6,763 nucleotides of DNA from Thermoproteota archaeon (GCA_021158805.1 JAGGTZ010000194.1:1-6763), one strand, 5' to 3'; counted from the stretch's first letter, positions 1-6,675 are shown. Notes: a model not told the origin generated them from the sequence alone. Made by a program: numbers and translations.

Positions 1-765
1 GAGGTTTATGTGAACGATGCTTTCCAAGCAGCCCATCGAAGCCAGCCCTCACTTGTTGCCTTCCCATACCTAATGCCATCAGCAGCTGGTAGAAATATGC
101 AGAGAATGATAGCCGAGATGTCTGAGATAGATGCGATAAAGGGTAGGAGAATCTTCATCTTAGGAGGTGCCAAGGTCTCGGATAAACTAAAAGTCATGGT
201 ACACGCGTTAAGGAATGGAAAAGCCGCAGAAGTACTGACAGGCGGCCTTCTAGGGGCTTTAATGGCATTAGCAGCTGGAAACAAGTTGAATGGTGATCTA
301 AGAAAGTTAAGAGACCTAGATCTACTTCTACCAGCTGCTAGAGAGATATTAAACATGGGAGTCGGTAGGGTATTTTACCCAGTGGACTTCGTGGTTAAGC
401 TGAAAGATGGATCTCTGGAAAATGTGCCTGTGTACGCCGTCCCGGAGGATGCGAAAATAATAGATATAGGCCATGGTACGATTGAGATATATAAGCAAAG
501 GTTAAAGGGTGCGGATCTAGCCGTAGCCAATGGACCGATGGGTATCTTTGAAAGGCCGGAGTCCAGGAAGGGGACTCTGGAGATAGTGAAGGCCATGGAG
601 AAATATGCCAGAGAGTCTGTACTATGCGGGGGACATCTAAGTACCGCTGCCAATATGGTGGGTATAAGGGGTAGCAGGGTTTATACTGCTGGGGGAGCCG
701 TATTATACGGGCTAGCTGGATTACCATTACCAGCCGTTGATGCCCTGAGGGAGAGTCGTAGATGA
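1..765 (+). CDS. pgk: Phosphoglycerate kinase, C-terminal part (5' end outside window)
   Basis: PGK interconverts 1,3-bisphosphoglycerate + ADP and 3-phosphoglycerate + ATP in the cytoplasm. The frame is open from base 1, giving 254 residues. The GTG at base 10 lies inside the conserved block VYVNDAFQAAHRSQPS, so it is not the start; about 150 or more N-terminal residues of a roughly 410-aa protein lie upstream. In order, by codon from base 1: the conserved VNDAF/AHRS block (4-14), the nucleotide-binding loop LGGAKVSDK (about 54-62), the NGPMGIFE signature (about 177-184), and CGGHLSTA (about 209-216), where the family usually has GGG before the His or Asp. The carboxy end (TAGGAVLYGL, LPAVDALRES) also fits archaeal PGKs. 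No frameshift is seen, so the enzyme is probably active. It overlaps the next gene by 4 bases (ATGA), which implies coupled translation. Its promoter is not in the window. Confidence 0.96.
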   Translation, partial: EVYVNDAFQAAHRSQPSLVAFPYLMPSAAGRNMQRMIAEMSEIDAIKGRRIFILGGAKVSDKLKVMVHALRNGKAAEVLTGGLLGALMALAAGNKLNGDLRKLRDLDLLLPAAREILNMGVGRVFYPVDFVVKLKDGSLENVPVYAVPEDAKIIDIGHGTIEIYKQRLKGADLAVANGPMGIFERPESRKGTLEIVKAMEKYARESVLCGGHLSTAANMVGIRGSRVYTAGGAVLYGLAGLPLPAVDALRESRR

Positions 766-1526
766 TCAATCTGGGAATTCTGGGGCATAACCCTTACACT
801 TTACTAATTTCTGAAGCTATAGCCAAGCAGCCTGACTTCAATGTCGTTGGTGCGTACAGCCATGAGCCAACCCCTTTCTCAAAGGAGATATCTAGAAGAC
901 TGAATATTTTTTGTAGTGAATCTGGACTCCCATTATTTAAGGAGAGAGGTATTAGGGTTGCGGGCCTTCTAGACGATTTCATAGATAGATCAGATGTATT
1001 TCTAGAGTATGAAGCTAACACCTTGGCAATGAAGATTTCCTTTGGGAGTGCTGGGTTTAGTGTTACACCTAAGGATGCGATGCGGGAAAGATTATCTCAA
1101 GAACTCCCCCTGGAGAAGGTACATCTACGGGAGATATCCGAGGTTATAGCGTGTTGCCCACAGTTTAAGTTATTCAGGATGGAGCTTACCCTTTCGAGGT
1201 CGCTCGGTAAGGAAGAGATAGTCGATTCCCTACTTAGCACTCCCCGCATGGGAGCATTATACGGGGGGAATGTGTCCCTCACAGACCTTTGCTTATTCCT
1301 AAGCACCTCAGTTAAACCATCTCTTTTCTCGTGTATAGTATTGCTGGACTCTATAGAAATTAAGGAGAGCTCGAAGACATATATCGACTTCCTCTCGCTT
1401 GTGGGCAAGCTACTGGTATTACCCGAAGCGATAGATACTATAAGAGAGTCTAACAAAATATATAGGGAGATATCTAAGGGGATCACCGATAAATCTCTAA
1501 ATATTAGAAGCGGTCTAGTCACCTAA
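762..1526 (+). CDS. GAPDH-related protein lacking the catalytic region (putative pseudoenzyme)
   Basis: A 254-aa protein whose two ends resemble archaeal type II glyceraldehyde-3-phosphate dehydrogenase (normally about 340 aa). N-terminal residues 1-90 keep the family pattern: MINLGILG, then SEAIAKQPDFNVVGAY, then LFKERGIRVAGLLDDFIDRSDV. C-terminal residues 138-254 also match: FRMELTLS, IVDSLLSTPRMG, DSIEI, then VLPEAIDTIRESNKI near the end. From family knowledge, the middle should hold GGEK, the SCNTT catalytic cysteine loop, the RR phosphate-binding segment and the PSHH histidine. None is present, and only a short linker of about 45 residues joins the two halves. The loop that should read roughly GINGYGTIGKR is GILGHNPYTLL, so the dinucleotide-binding glycines are lost. 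The frame is intact and starts within the pgk stop (ATGA), with a modest GAGG site at 747-750. Dehydrogenase activity is therefore unlikely; a structural, regulatory or new role is inferred. It could also be a decaying gene that happens to remain open. Confidence 0.78.
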   Translation: MINLGILGHNPYTLLISEAIAKQPDFNVVGAYSHEPTPFSKEISRRLNIFCSESGLPLFKERGIRVAGLLDDFIDRSDVFLEYEANTLAMKISFGSAGFSVTPKDAMRERLSQELPLEKVHLREISEVIACCPQFKLFRMELTLSRSLGKEEIVDSLLSTPRMGALYGGNVSLTDLCLFLSTSVKPSLFSCIVLLDSIEIKESSKTYIDFLSLVGKLLVLPEAIDTIRESNKIYREISKGITDKSLNIRSGLVT

Positions 1527-1535
1527 CATCCTGAA

Positions 1536-1542
1536 GAGGTGG
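1536..1542 (+). promoter_or_regulatory. Shine-Dalgarno site deciding a TTG start
   Basis: GAGGTGG matches the archaeal anti-Shine-Dalgarno sequence well and ends 4 bases before the TTG at 1547. This supports initiation at TTG. The in-frame GTG at 1553 is the only close alternative and would shorten the protein by two residues. Confidence 0.7.
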
Positions 1543-1546
1543 TCTC

Positions 1547-3517
1547 TTGGAAGTGTCTGATGAGACTATACAGAAAACCAGCCCCTTCACCCTTAGATCG
1601 ATCTTCCTTTCCTTAGTATTCGGGCTATTCATGTTGTTTGCCCAGACCGTAATGGGAAGCGCTGCAGGATATAGATGGACAGGTGAGGCTGCGTTAGTAG
1701 TGATAGCAATTTCATATGCCCTTTCCTCCTTAAGTGGCAAGCCCCTGTCTGTTGGTGAGATAGGTGTTATATTTGGATCGGTTGAGGTTATCACGGTATT
1801 GTTCATTGGATGGCAGAACATACTGCCATCTTGGGCTATGGCTGGTTTAGCGACTAATTTCCCTCTGAAGGATATATTGCCGGATTTCCTAGTTCCTAAG
1901 AATGAGGAGGCCCTTAGAGCCCTTCTATTAGGTGGAAAGATTAGTTGGCATGCATGGTTATTCCCCTTATTTTACGTAATCCTCTTCGCTATAGTCCTAT
2001 CGATCTTCTCTTACCTTAACGTGATACCGTTTAGGAAATTCTACTTGAATAAGGAGAAGCTGATATTCCCAGTAGCTACTGTAAGCGCCAGCTTCTCAAA
2101 GCTGGTCAGAGAAAAGAGCAAGAACCTCAGATGGCTTTGGCTAGGTTTAATCATAGGGTTCTCTATGAGCTTGTTCCAGAAAGGTCACCTCCTTGAGGCC
2201 ATATGGGAGGGATTCCCATCAGCTGACCTTAGAGTGGACTTTACACCTATGCTACAAAACCTCTTCCCTGGTGGAGCATTTGGCATGGATCAGGGGACAC
2301 AAATAACCCCCGATCTGTTAGCTTGGGCCTATTTAATACCACTAGAAATACAAGTTTCCACTTGGGTAACCGCCATAGTTGCTTATCTCTTGATACCACC
2401 GATCTTAGTTAGGACTGGTCTACTACCGTACGAGGCAGGGAGAGATTTCTCATTTTACGTCTCTAACGCCTCTGTTAATGGGCCCTTACCTTGGTATCAT
2501 ATATCTACTGGGCTTTATCTAGCTGTAGGCGTTATACCAATCATACTGGGCTACAAGTACATAAGAGAAACCTGGAGGAGTTGGGAAGATGAACCTATCT
2601 CTAGGAGATGGTTAGTAGTAGGATGGCTGTTAACTTTCATGGCTAGTACCTTGCTAATAGTTGTCCTAGGAGTTAGCCCCCTAATATCATTAGCTATAGT
2701 GACATTACAGCTGTTATATTGGCATGGCTACATCTGGACGATCGGTATGGGTAACTGGATAATCCCGGTAGATTTAGGGATAAGAGGGATCATAGACACT
2801 ATCTTCTTCAGCTCAGGATTATATGGGAGGAGTACCTCTGATGCATTCTTTTCGGGTGCTTCCTCAGCTATGATAACAGATACCGCCTCCGCGCAGCCAA
2901 CAGCCTCTGCTGAAGGGTTTAGATACTCCCAATCAGTTGGTATGAAGGTTAAAGAGATGTTCAGAGCACAGCTTATGGGACTAGTATTTGGTGCTATCGT
3001 TGGGGGAGTTCTACTGCTGATCTCATTTCATATATGGGGAGCGGCCAAGAAACCACTGGAGGTTTCCTCACCTATATATCCTAATATGGGACTTTTAACT
3101 GTACTAGGAGATCTAGCAGGCTGGACACCACAGTACTTCTTGGAAGGGCTTGTAATTGGTGCCTTAGTGTTCTTATTGAGAGGAGTTGTTCCTTGGCTTA
3201 CCATAAGCGCCGTAGGCGTCCTATTTGGTTTATTAATCCCGCAGTACGCCATACTATATATGATATCCAGCTTAATGAGATACCTGACTAAGAGGTACGG
3301 GGGTGATGATTTCTTCAAAAGTACATCGATACCATTCGTAGCTGGTTTTGCAATAGGTGGGGTATTAAATGTGATGGGAACCAGTTTGGTGATCTTATTA
3401 AAGTCGAGTCCTCTGACGGTGCTCTCTGAACCGATTGGTGTCCTAATAATTTTAATGGTATTATTGCCATCTATCAAGGCCTATTTGTTCTCCTCTGGGG
3501 AGGTGGAATCCTCATGA
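1547..3517 (+). CDS. Polytopic membrane protein, OPT-like transporter (DUF6785/DUF6784-like)
   Basis: A 656-aa, very hydrophobic protein with about 12-14 predicted membrane helices (for example near residues 17-36, 46-65, 69-90, 134-155, 192-210, 319-337, 350-372, 374-395, 475-497, 530-575, 600-620 and 628-647). There is no signal peptide beyond the first helix. Between helices 4 and 5 is a cytoplasmic-looking stretch, FYLNKEKLIFP. The C-terminal half has a pattern reminiscent of the oligopeptide transporter (OPT) superfamily: RAQLMGLVFGAIVGG, then VGVLFGLLIPQYAILYMISS, a charged loop RYGGDD, and VAGFAIGGVLNVMG. I recognise the overall architecture as that of large archaeal/bacterial OPT-like proteins annotated with DUF6785 and DUF6784, from memory rather than by search. 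Substrate and direction are unknown; OPT relatives carry peptides or metal chelates. TTG start, 20 bases after the GAPDH-like gene; the stop overlaps the mutase start (ATGA), so it belongs to the same operon. Confidence 0.6.
   Translation: MEVSDETIQKTSPFTLRSIFLSLVFGLFMLFAQTVMGSAAGYRWTGEAALVVIAISYALSSLSGKPLSVGEIGVIFGSVEVITVLFIGWQNILPSWAMAGLATNFPLKDILPDFLVPKNEEALRALLLGGKISWHAWLFPLFYVILFAIVLSIFSYLNVIPFRKFYLNKEKLIFPVATVSASFSKLVREKSKNLRWLWLGLIIGFSMSLFQKGHLLEAIWEGFPSADLRVDFTPMLQNLFPGGAFGMDQGTQITPDLLAWAYLIPLEIQVSTWVTAIVAYLLIPPILVRTGLLPYEAGRDFSFYVSNASVNGPLPWYHISTGLYLAVGVIPIILGYKYIRETWRSWEDEPISRRWLVVGWLLTFMASTLLIVVLGVSPLISLAIVTLQLLYWHGYIWTIGMGNWIIPVDLGIRGIIDTIFFSSGLYGRSTSDAFFSGASSAMITDTASAQPTASAEGFRYSQSVGMKVKEMFRAQLMGLVFGAIVGGVLLLISFHIWGAAKKPLEVSSPIYPNMGLLTVLGDLAGWTPQYFLEGLVIGALVFLLRGVVPWLTISAVGVLFGLLIPQYAILYMISSLMRYLTKRYGGDDFFKSTSIPFVAGFAIGGVLNVMGTSLVILLKSSPLTVLSEPIGVLIILMVLLPSIKAYLFSSGEVESS
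3497..3506 (+). promoter_or_regulatory. Strong Shine-Dalgarno site for the mutase gene
   Basis: GGGGAGGTGG sits inside the last codons of the transporter gene, 7 bases before the ATG at 3514. It fixes that start even though it overlaps the upstream stop, and suggests independent strong initiation in addition to coupling. Confidence 0.7.
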
Positions 3518-4854
3518 CACTAATATTCACGCCGCTGGGCATCAGAGGTATTTTCGGAAGTGGTATGGATGCTGAGGTTGCAATGAAAATCTCCAACCTG
3601 TTTGGACATCGCCTAGGAACTGGATCCATAGTCGTAGTTGGTAGGGACACTAGGCCTAGTGGGGAGGTACTAGAACATGCAGTAATTTCTGGGTTAAACT
3701 CAGCAGGTGTTGATGTACTTAATGTAGGTATAGCACCTACGCCCACCATAGAGTGGGCCGTTGATAGGTATCAGGCAGATGGTGGAGTCATTATATCTGC
3801 AAGTCACAACCCACCCGAGTGGAATGCCCTTAAGTTGATAGGTAAAAGGGGCGTTCTCCTCCATCCTGACGAGATGGAAGAACTCAAGCAGGAGTTCTTT
3901 TCAGGAAGGCTTAGGAATGTTCCGTGGTCTGACATCGGAAGGGTTGAGTCGATAGACGTCATTGGGGAATATATAGAGGATTTGCTGAATTTCGTAAATG
4001 CTGATAGGATTAGAGAAGCTGAGCTGAAGGCGGTGCTGGATGTAAATGGTGGTGCTGGAGCATACGTGACCCCTTATATATTTGAGGCCTTGGGTGTGAA
4101 GGTCAATACCATAAACTCAGCACCGGGTATATTCGTCCGAGGCATGGAGCCCAAACCTGATACATTAGAAGATTTGTCGAAAATAGTCCCTGCCATTGGC
4201 TTCGATGTAGGATTTGCTCATGATGCCGATGCAGATAGATTGACAGTAGTAACCGAGATGGGAGATGTAATGACCGAGGATATTTCGCTGGCACTTGTCG
4301 TGGATTACATATTGGAGAGGAGGGGAGGAGGCACCCTAGTAGTTAATATAGCCTCATCAAAGATGTTCGATGATATAGCTAGGAAGCGTGGAGCTAAGAT
4401 CTATAGAACGCCTGTAGGAGAAGCTTATGTAGCTCATAAGATGATAGAATTGAACGCTACTGTTGGGGGAGAAGGTAGCTGCGGTGGAGTTATACTTCCA
4501 GAATTTCACCTAGGTAGAGATGGCCCCTTAGCGGCTTCAATAATAATGGAGATAATCTCATCTAAGGGAAGATCCATCAGTGAGATAATATATGAGCTGC
4601 CCAAGTACCATATGATCAGGGAGAACTTTAAGATAGAAAGAAGTTGGGATGAAATTAAAGAAGAGCTTTTGTCACTTGCTGAAAGAAGAGGAATGGCGCT
4701 AGATTTGACAGATGGCGTAAAAATGTCGGACATGGAGAGCTGGGCCCTCGTTAGGCCATCGAAAACTGAACCCAAGATAAGGGTATTGGTAGAATCGGAG
4801 GATATTGAGGTAGCTAGAGAGCTACTATCCGAGATAAGGCGTGTGTTGGTATAG
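3514..4854 (+). CDS. glmM: Phosphohexomutase (archaeal phosphoglucosamine mutase / phosphomannomutase family)
   Basis: This alpha-D-phosphohexomutase moves phosphate between C6 and C1 of a hexose via a phosphoserine. At 446 aa it has full family length (about 450) and all four domains. Seen: GIRGIFG (9-15); the phosphoserine loop ISASHNP with Ser97; the Mg2+ loop DADADR (237-242, archaeal form of DGDGDR); the sugar-specificity loop GGEGSCGG (318-325); and the C-terminal phosphate-binding motif RPSKTEPKIR (414-423, usually RPSGTEP). The specificity loop seems one residue longer than the usual GGE-x-N/S-GG because of Cys323. The archaeal family includes glucosamine-, mannose- and glucose-phosphate mutases, and sequence alone does not settle the substrate. 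GlmM, making glucosamine-1-P for UDP-GlcNAc, is the best guess and the symbol is tentative. Co-transcribed with the OPT-like gene. Cytoplasmic; likely feeds N-glycan or surface polysaccharide synthesis. Confidence 0.9.
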   Translation: MTLIFTPLGIRGIFGSGMDAEVAMKISNLFGHRLGTGSIVVVGRDTRPSGEVLEHAVISGLNSAGVDVLNVGIAPTPTIEWAVDRYQADGGVIISASHNPPEWNALKLIGKRGVLLHPDEMEELKQEFFSGRLRNVPWSDIGRVESIDVIGEYIEDLLNFVNADRIREAELKAVLDVNGGAGAYVTPYIFEALGVKVNTINSAPGIFVRGMEPKPDTLEDLSKIVPAIGFDVGFAHDADADRLTVVTEMGDVMTEDISLALVVDYILERRGGGTLVVNIASSKMFDDIARKRGAKIYRTPVGEAYVAHKMIELNATVGGEGSCGGVILPEFHLGRDGPLAASIIMEIISSKGRSISEIIYELPKYHMIRENFKIERSWDEIKEELLSLAERRGMALDLTDGVKMSDMESWALVRPSKTEPKIRVLVESEDIEVARELLSEIRRVLV

Positions 4855-4860
4855 ATATCC

Positions 4861-5313
4861 TCACTTTTTACCTTGGGAGTCCGGTAAGGCTATCTTCCCA
4901 GTTAACTTGTCACAAAATCTCTTCCAAGCTGATCCAAGCCCGCTCAGAGATATTATAGCGAAAGACAGCGATGTCAGTGGGGCATCCGGCTCACCTACCA
5001 GCAGAGCGGATATAAGACCTATCAAGGAGATAGCAACCCCTGAGATAATTGAGGCCTTGCGATATAGCTTACCCATGTCCTCCTCATTAATTTCCTCTAA
5101 AAATACGATTTGCCTAACATATCTATCGGAGAATATGAATAGGAATAGAGCCACCATCATAAACACTATGCTTAACATTGCCCCGAGCTCCTTGTTAACA
5201 AATGTGAATCTTGGAGAGATTATCGCTACCAAGAACACAGTCAGAGCCGGGATTACTGCTATCCAGGCGGTATACTCTCGATACCTATCTATGTACTCCT
5301 TGGCTGGTTGCAT
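4861..5313 (-). CDS. Small four-helix membrane protein of unknown function
   Basis: A 150-aa hypothetical integral membrane protein; I do not recognise a family. Hydrophobic segments lie at about residues 16-33, 43-62, 87-106 and 112-129. Between helices 2 and 3 is a highly charged loop of about 25 residues (SDRYVRQIVFLEEINEEDM). The N-terminus (QPAKEYIDRYREY) is charged and could be amphipathic, and the C-terminal tail is basic and hydrophilic (KRFCDKLTGK). An even helix count puts both ends on the same side, probably the cytoplasm with the charged loop. The ATG at 5313 follows weak GGTG and GAGGG matches. It is preferred over the overlapping plus-strand frame because it shows clear membrane topology and because that frame would run across both the mutase stop and the EF-1A promoter. 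It is divergent from EF-1A and convergent with the mutase. Confidence 0.72.
   Translation of the reverse strand: MQPAKEYIDRYREYTAWIAVIPALTVFLVAIISPRFTFVNKELGAMLSIVFMMVALFLFIFSDRYVRQIVFLEEINEEDMGKLYRKASIISGVAISLIGLISALLVGEPDAPLTSLSFAIISLSGLGSAWKRFCDKLTGKIALPDSQGKK
4865..4869 (+). terminator. Possible oligo-T terminator for the plus-strand operon
   Basis: A run of five T on the plus strand, 10 bases after the mutase stop. Archaeal RNA polymerase can terminate at short oligo-T tracts without a hairpin. The tract lies inside the 3' end of the converging gene, so it is the only compact terminator candidate available. No comparable T run is seen on the minus strand just past 4861. Confidence 0.3.
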
Positions 5314-5347
5314 GGTCAGCCCTCACACCGGGATAGTTTACGTTTAG

Positions 5348-5356
5348 TTTAAAAAT
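5348..5356. promoter_or_regulatory. TATA-like element, possibly shared by divergent genes
   Basis: TTTAAAAAT lies in the 96-base gap between EF-1A and the minus-strand membrane gene, with a palindromic TTTAAA core. Read on the plus strand it predicts a transcription start near 5377 and a leader of about 33 bases for EF-1A. Read on the minus strand (TTTTTAAA) it predicts a start near 5327 and a leader of about 14 bases. No clear purine-rich BRE is seen on either side, so direction is not fixed by sequence. Positions are inferred from the usual 25-base TATA-to-start distance. Confidence 0.5.
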
Positions 5357-5400
5357 GCACACAGTGATGGGACGATAGAGGTAATCGTACCATAAGATAG

Positions 5401-5406
5401 GGTGAT
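5401..5406 (+). promoter_or_regulatory. Shine-Dalgarno site of EF-1A
   Basis: GGTGAT, a full match to the archaeal 16S 3' end core, stands 3 bases before the ATG at 5410. It confirms the start, which also gives the expected EF-1A N-terminus (a few charged residues, then [14 protein letters not shown]). Confidence 0.75.
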
Positions 5407-5409
5407 AAG

Positions 5410-6675
5410 ATGCCCGAGAAGGAGCATGTCAACCTGATATTCGTGGGGCATGTCGACCACGGAAAGTCTACGCTGATAGGGAGGATGTTCTTCGATCTAC
5501 AGCTCGTAGAGGAACTCCCTCCCGAGGAGCAGGCTGCCGATGCTAAGTTCGCATGGCTAGTCGACAGACTTAAGGAGGAACGAGAGAGGGGAATGACGAT
5601 CGACCTATTCCACACAAAGATCGAGACTCCCCATAAGATGATAACCATAATAGATGCTCCAGGCCATAGGGACTTCGTTAAGAACATGATAACTGGAGCC
5701 AGCCAGGCCGACGCTGCTATACTCGTCGTATCAGCTAAGTCAGGCGAGGGGGTACAGGCTCAGACCATAGAGCACGTATTCCTAATAAAGACCCTGGGAG
5801 TTAACCAGATAGCAGTAGCTATATCTAAGATGGACGATCCAACTGTGAACTACAGTAAGGAGAGATTCGAGGAAGTTAAATCCCAAGTCGCCGAACTCCT
5901 CCGAAAAGTGGGTTACAATCCTGATAAGATAGCCTTCATAGCTTGTAGCGGATTGAAGGGAGATAACGTTGTGAGAAGAAGCGAGAATATGCCTTGGTAT
6001 AACGGACCTACCCTTTACGAAGTGCTAGATACCTTCACAGCTCCACCTAAGCCAGTAGATAAGCCTCTCAGAATACCCGTTCAGGATGTCTTCTCCATAA
6101 CTGGTGTAGGCACTGTCATAGTCGGGAGGGTTGAGACTGGAGTAATTAAACCAGGCGATCAGATAGTAATTGAGCCAATAGGTAAAACCGCAGAAGTTAA
6201 GAGCATAGAGATGCACCATGAGAAGTTAGATAAGGCTGAGCCCGGAGATAACATCGGTATAAACATAAAGGGAGTGGAGAAGAAGGAGATAAAGAGGGGA
6301 GACGTTGTAGGGCATCCCAATAACCCGCCCACAGTAGCTAAGGAGTTCACTGCACAGATAGTAGTCCTACAGCACCCGACTGCTATAGCCCCCGGTTATA
6401 CGCCTGTGGTGCATGCGCATACCGGTCATATGGCTTGCAAGATGGTCTCCATAGAGAAGAAAATTGATCCAAGAACCGGCCAAGTCATAGAAGAGAATCC
6501 GAGTTTCATAAGAAGGGGAGAAGCTGCTATAGTCAAGTTCCAGCCCTTGAAGCCCTTCGTGATAGAGAAGTACAGCGAATTCCCGCCATTAGGTAGGTTC
6601 GCCGTCAGGGATATGGGAATCACAGTTGCTGCTGGAATAGTACTCGATGTAGTCCCAATGGAGAGGAAGAAGTAG
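5410..6675 (+). CDS. tuf: Translation elongation factor 1A (EF-Tu homologue)
   Basis: GTPase that delivers aminoacyl-tRNA to the ribosomal A site. Complete at 421 aa, slightly short of the usual 425-435. G domain: P-loop GHVDHGKST (13-21); switch [10 protein letters not shown] (57-65) with Thr63; DAPGH (82-86) with catalytic His86; G4 at 139-142; G5 SGLKG (180-184). Domain 2 follows from about 215 ([19 protein letters not shown]) and domain 3 from about 312 to the end ([18 protein letters not shown], then [15 protein letters not shown]). Oddities: G4 reads SKMD instead of NKMD; the segment after the P-loop is about eight residues shorter than in typical archaeal EF-1A, judged from memory; and the 109-119 loop ([11 protein letters not shown]) is the short type rather than the long crenarchaeal/eukaryotic insert. 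Its own promoter lies upstream, and it is probably co-transcribed with rpsJ downstream. Confidence 0.98.
   Translation: MPEKEHVNLIFVGHVDHGKSTLIGRMFFDLQLVEELPPEEQAADAKFAWLVDRLKEERERGMTIDLFHTKIETPHKMITIIDAPGHRDFVKNMITGASQADAAILVVSAKSGEGVQAQTIEHVFLIKTLGVNQIAVAISKMDDPTVNYSKERFEEVKSQVAELLRKVGYNPDKIAFIACSGLKGDNVVRRSENMPWYNGPTLYEVLDTFTAPPKPVDKPLRIPVQDVFSITGVGTVIVGRVETGVIKPGDQIVIEPIGKTAEVKSIEMHHEKLDKAEPGDNIGINIKGVEKKEIKRGDVVGHPNNPPTVAKEFTAQIVVLQHPTAIAPGYTPVVHAHTGHMACKMVSIEKKIDPRTGQVIEENPSFIRRGEAAIVKFQPLKPFVIEKYSEFPPLGRFAVRDMGITVAAGIVLDVVPMERKK

Noticed and set aside
10..12. GTG at base 10 as a pgk start codon
   Set aside because: It lies within the conserved VYVNDAF block that sits well inside PGK, and the frame is open to base 1, so the gene is cut by the window edge.
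395..769. Minus-strand open frames opposite pgk (also 6-356 and 375-653)
   Set aside because: They are antisense to a well-conserved enzyme and show no motif or ribosome-binding site.
1097..1522. GAPDH-like gene being a false call with the true gene on the minus strand
   Set aside because: The plus frame matches GAPDH N- and C-terminal patterns in order and is coupled to pgk; the minus frame shows nothing recognisable.
1527..1546. Separate promoter for the transporter gene in the 20-base gap
   Set aside because: The gap contains the Shine-Dalgarno site and no AT-rich TATA-like element at a usable distance.
3028..3477. Minus-strand 149-residue frame opposite the transporter
   Set aside because: A shadow of the hydrophobic codons on the other strand; no start signal or recognisable domain.
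4841..5347. 168-residue plus-strand open frame opposite the membrane gene
   Set aside because: It starts inside the mutase 3' end and runs through the minus-strand gene into the promoter region; its peptide has no coherent domain, whereas the minus strand gives clean membrane helices.
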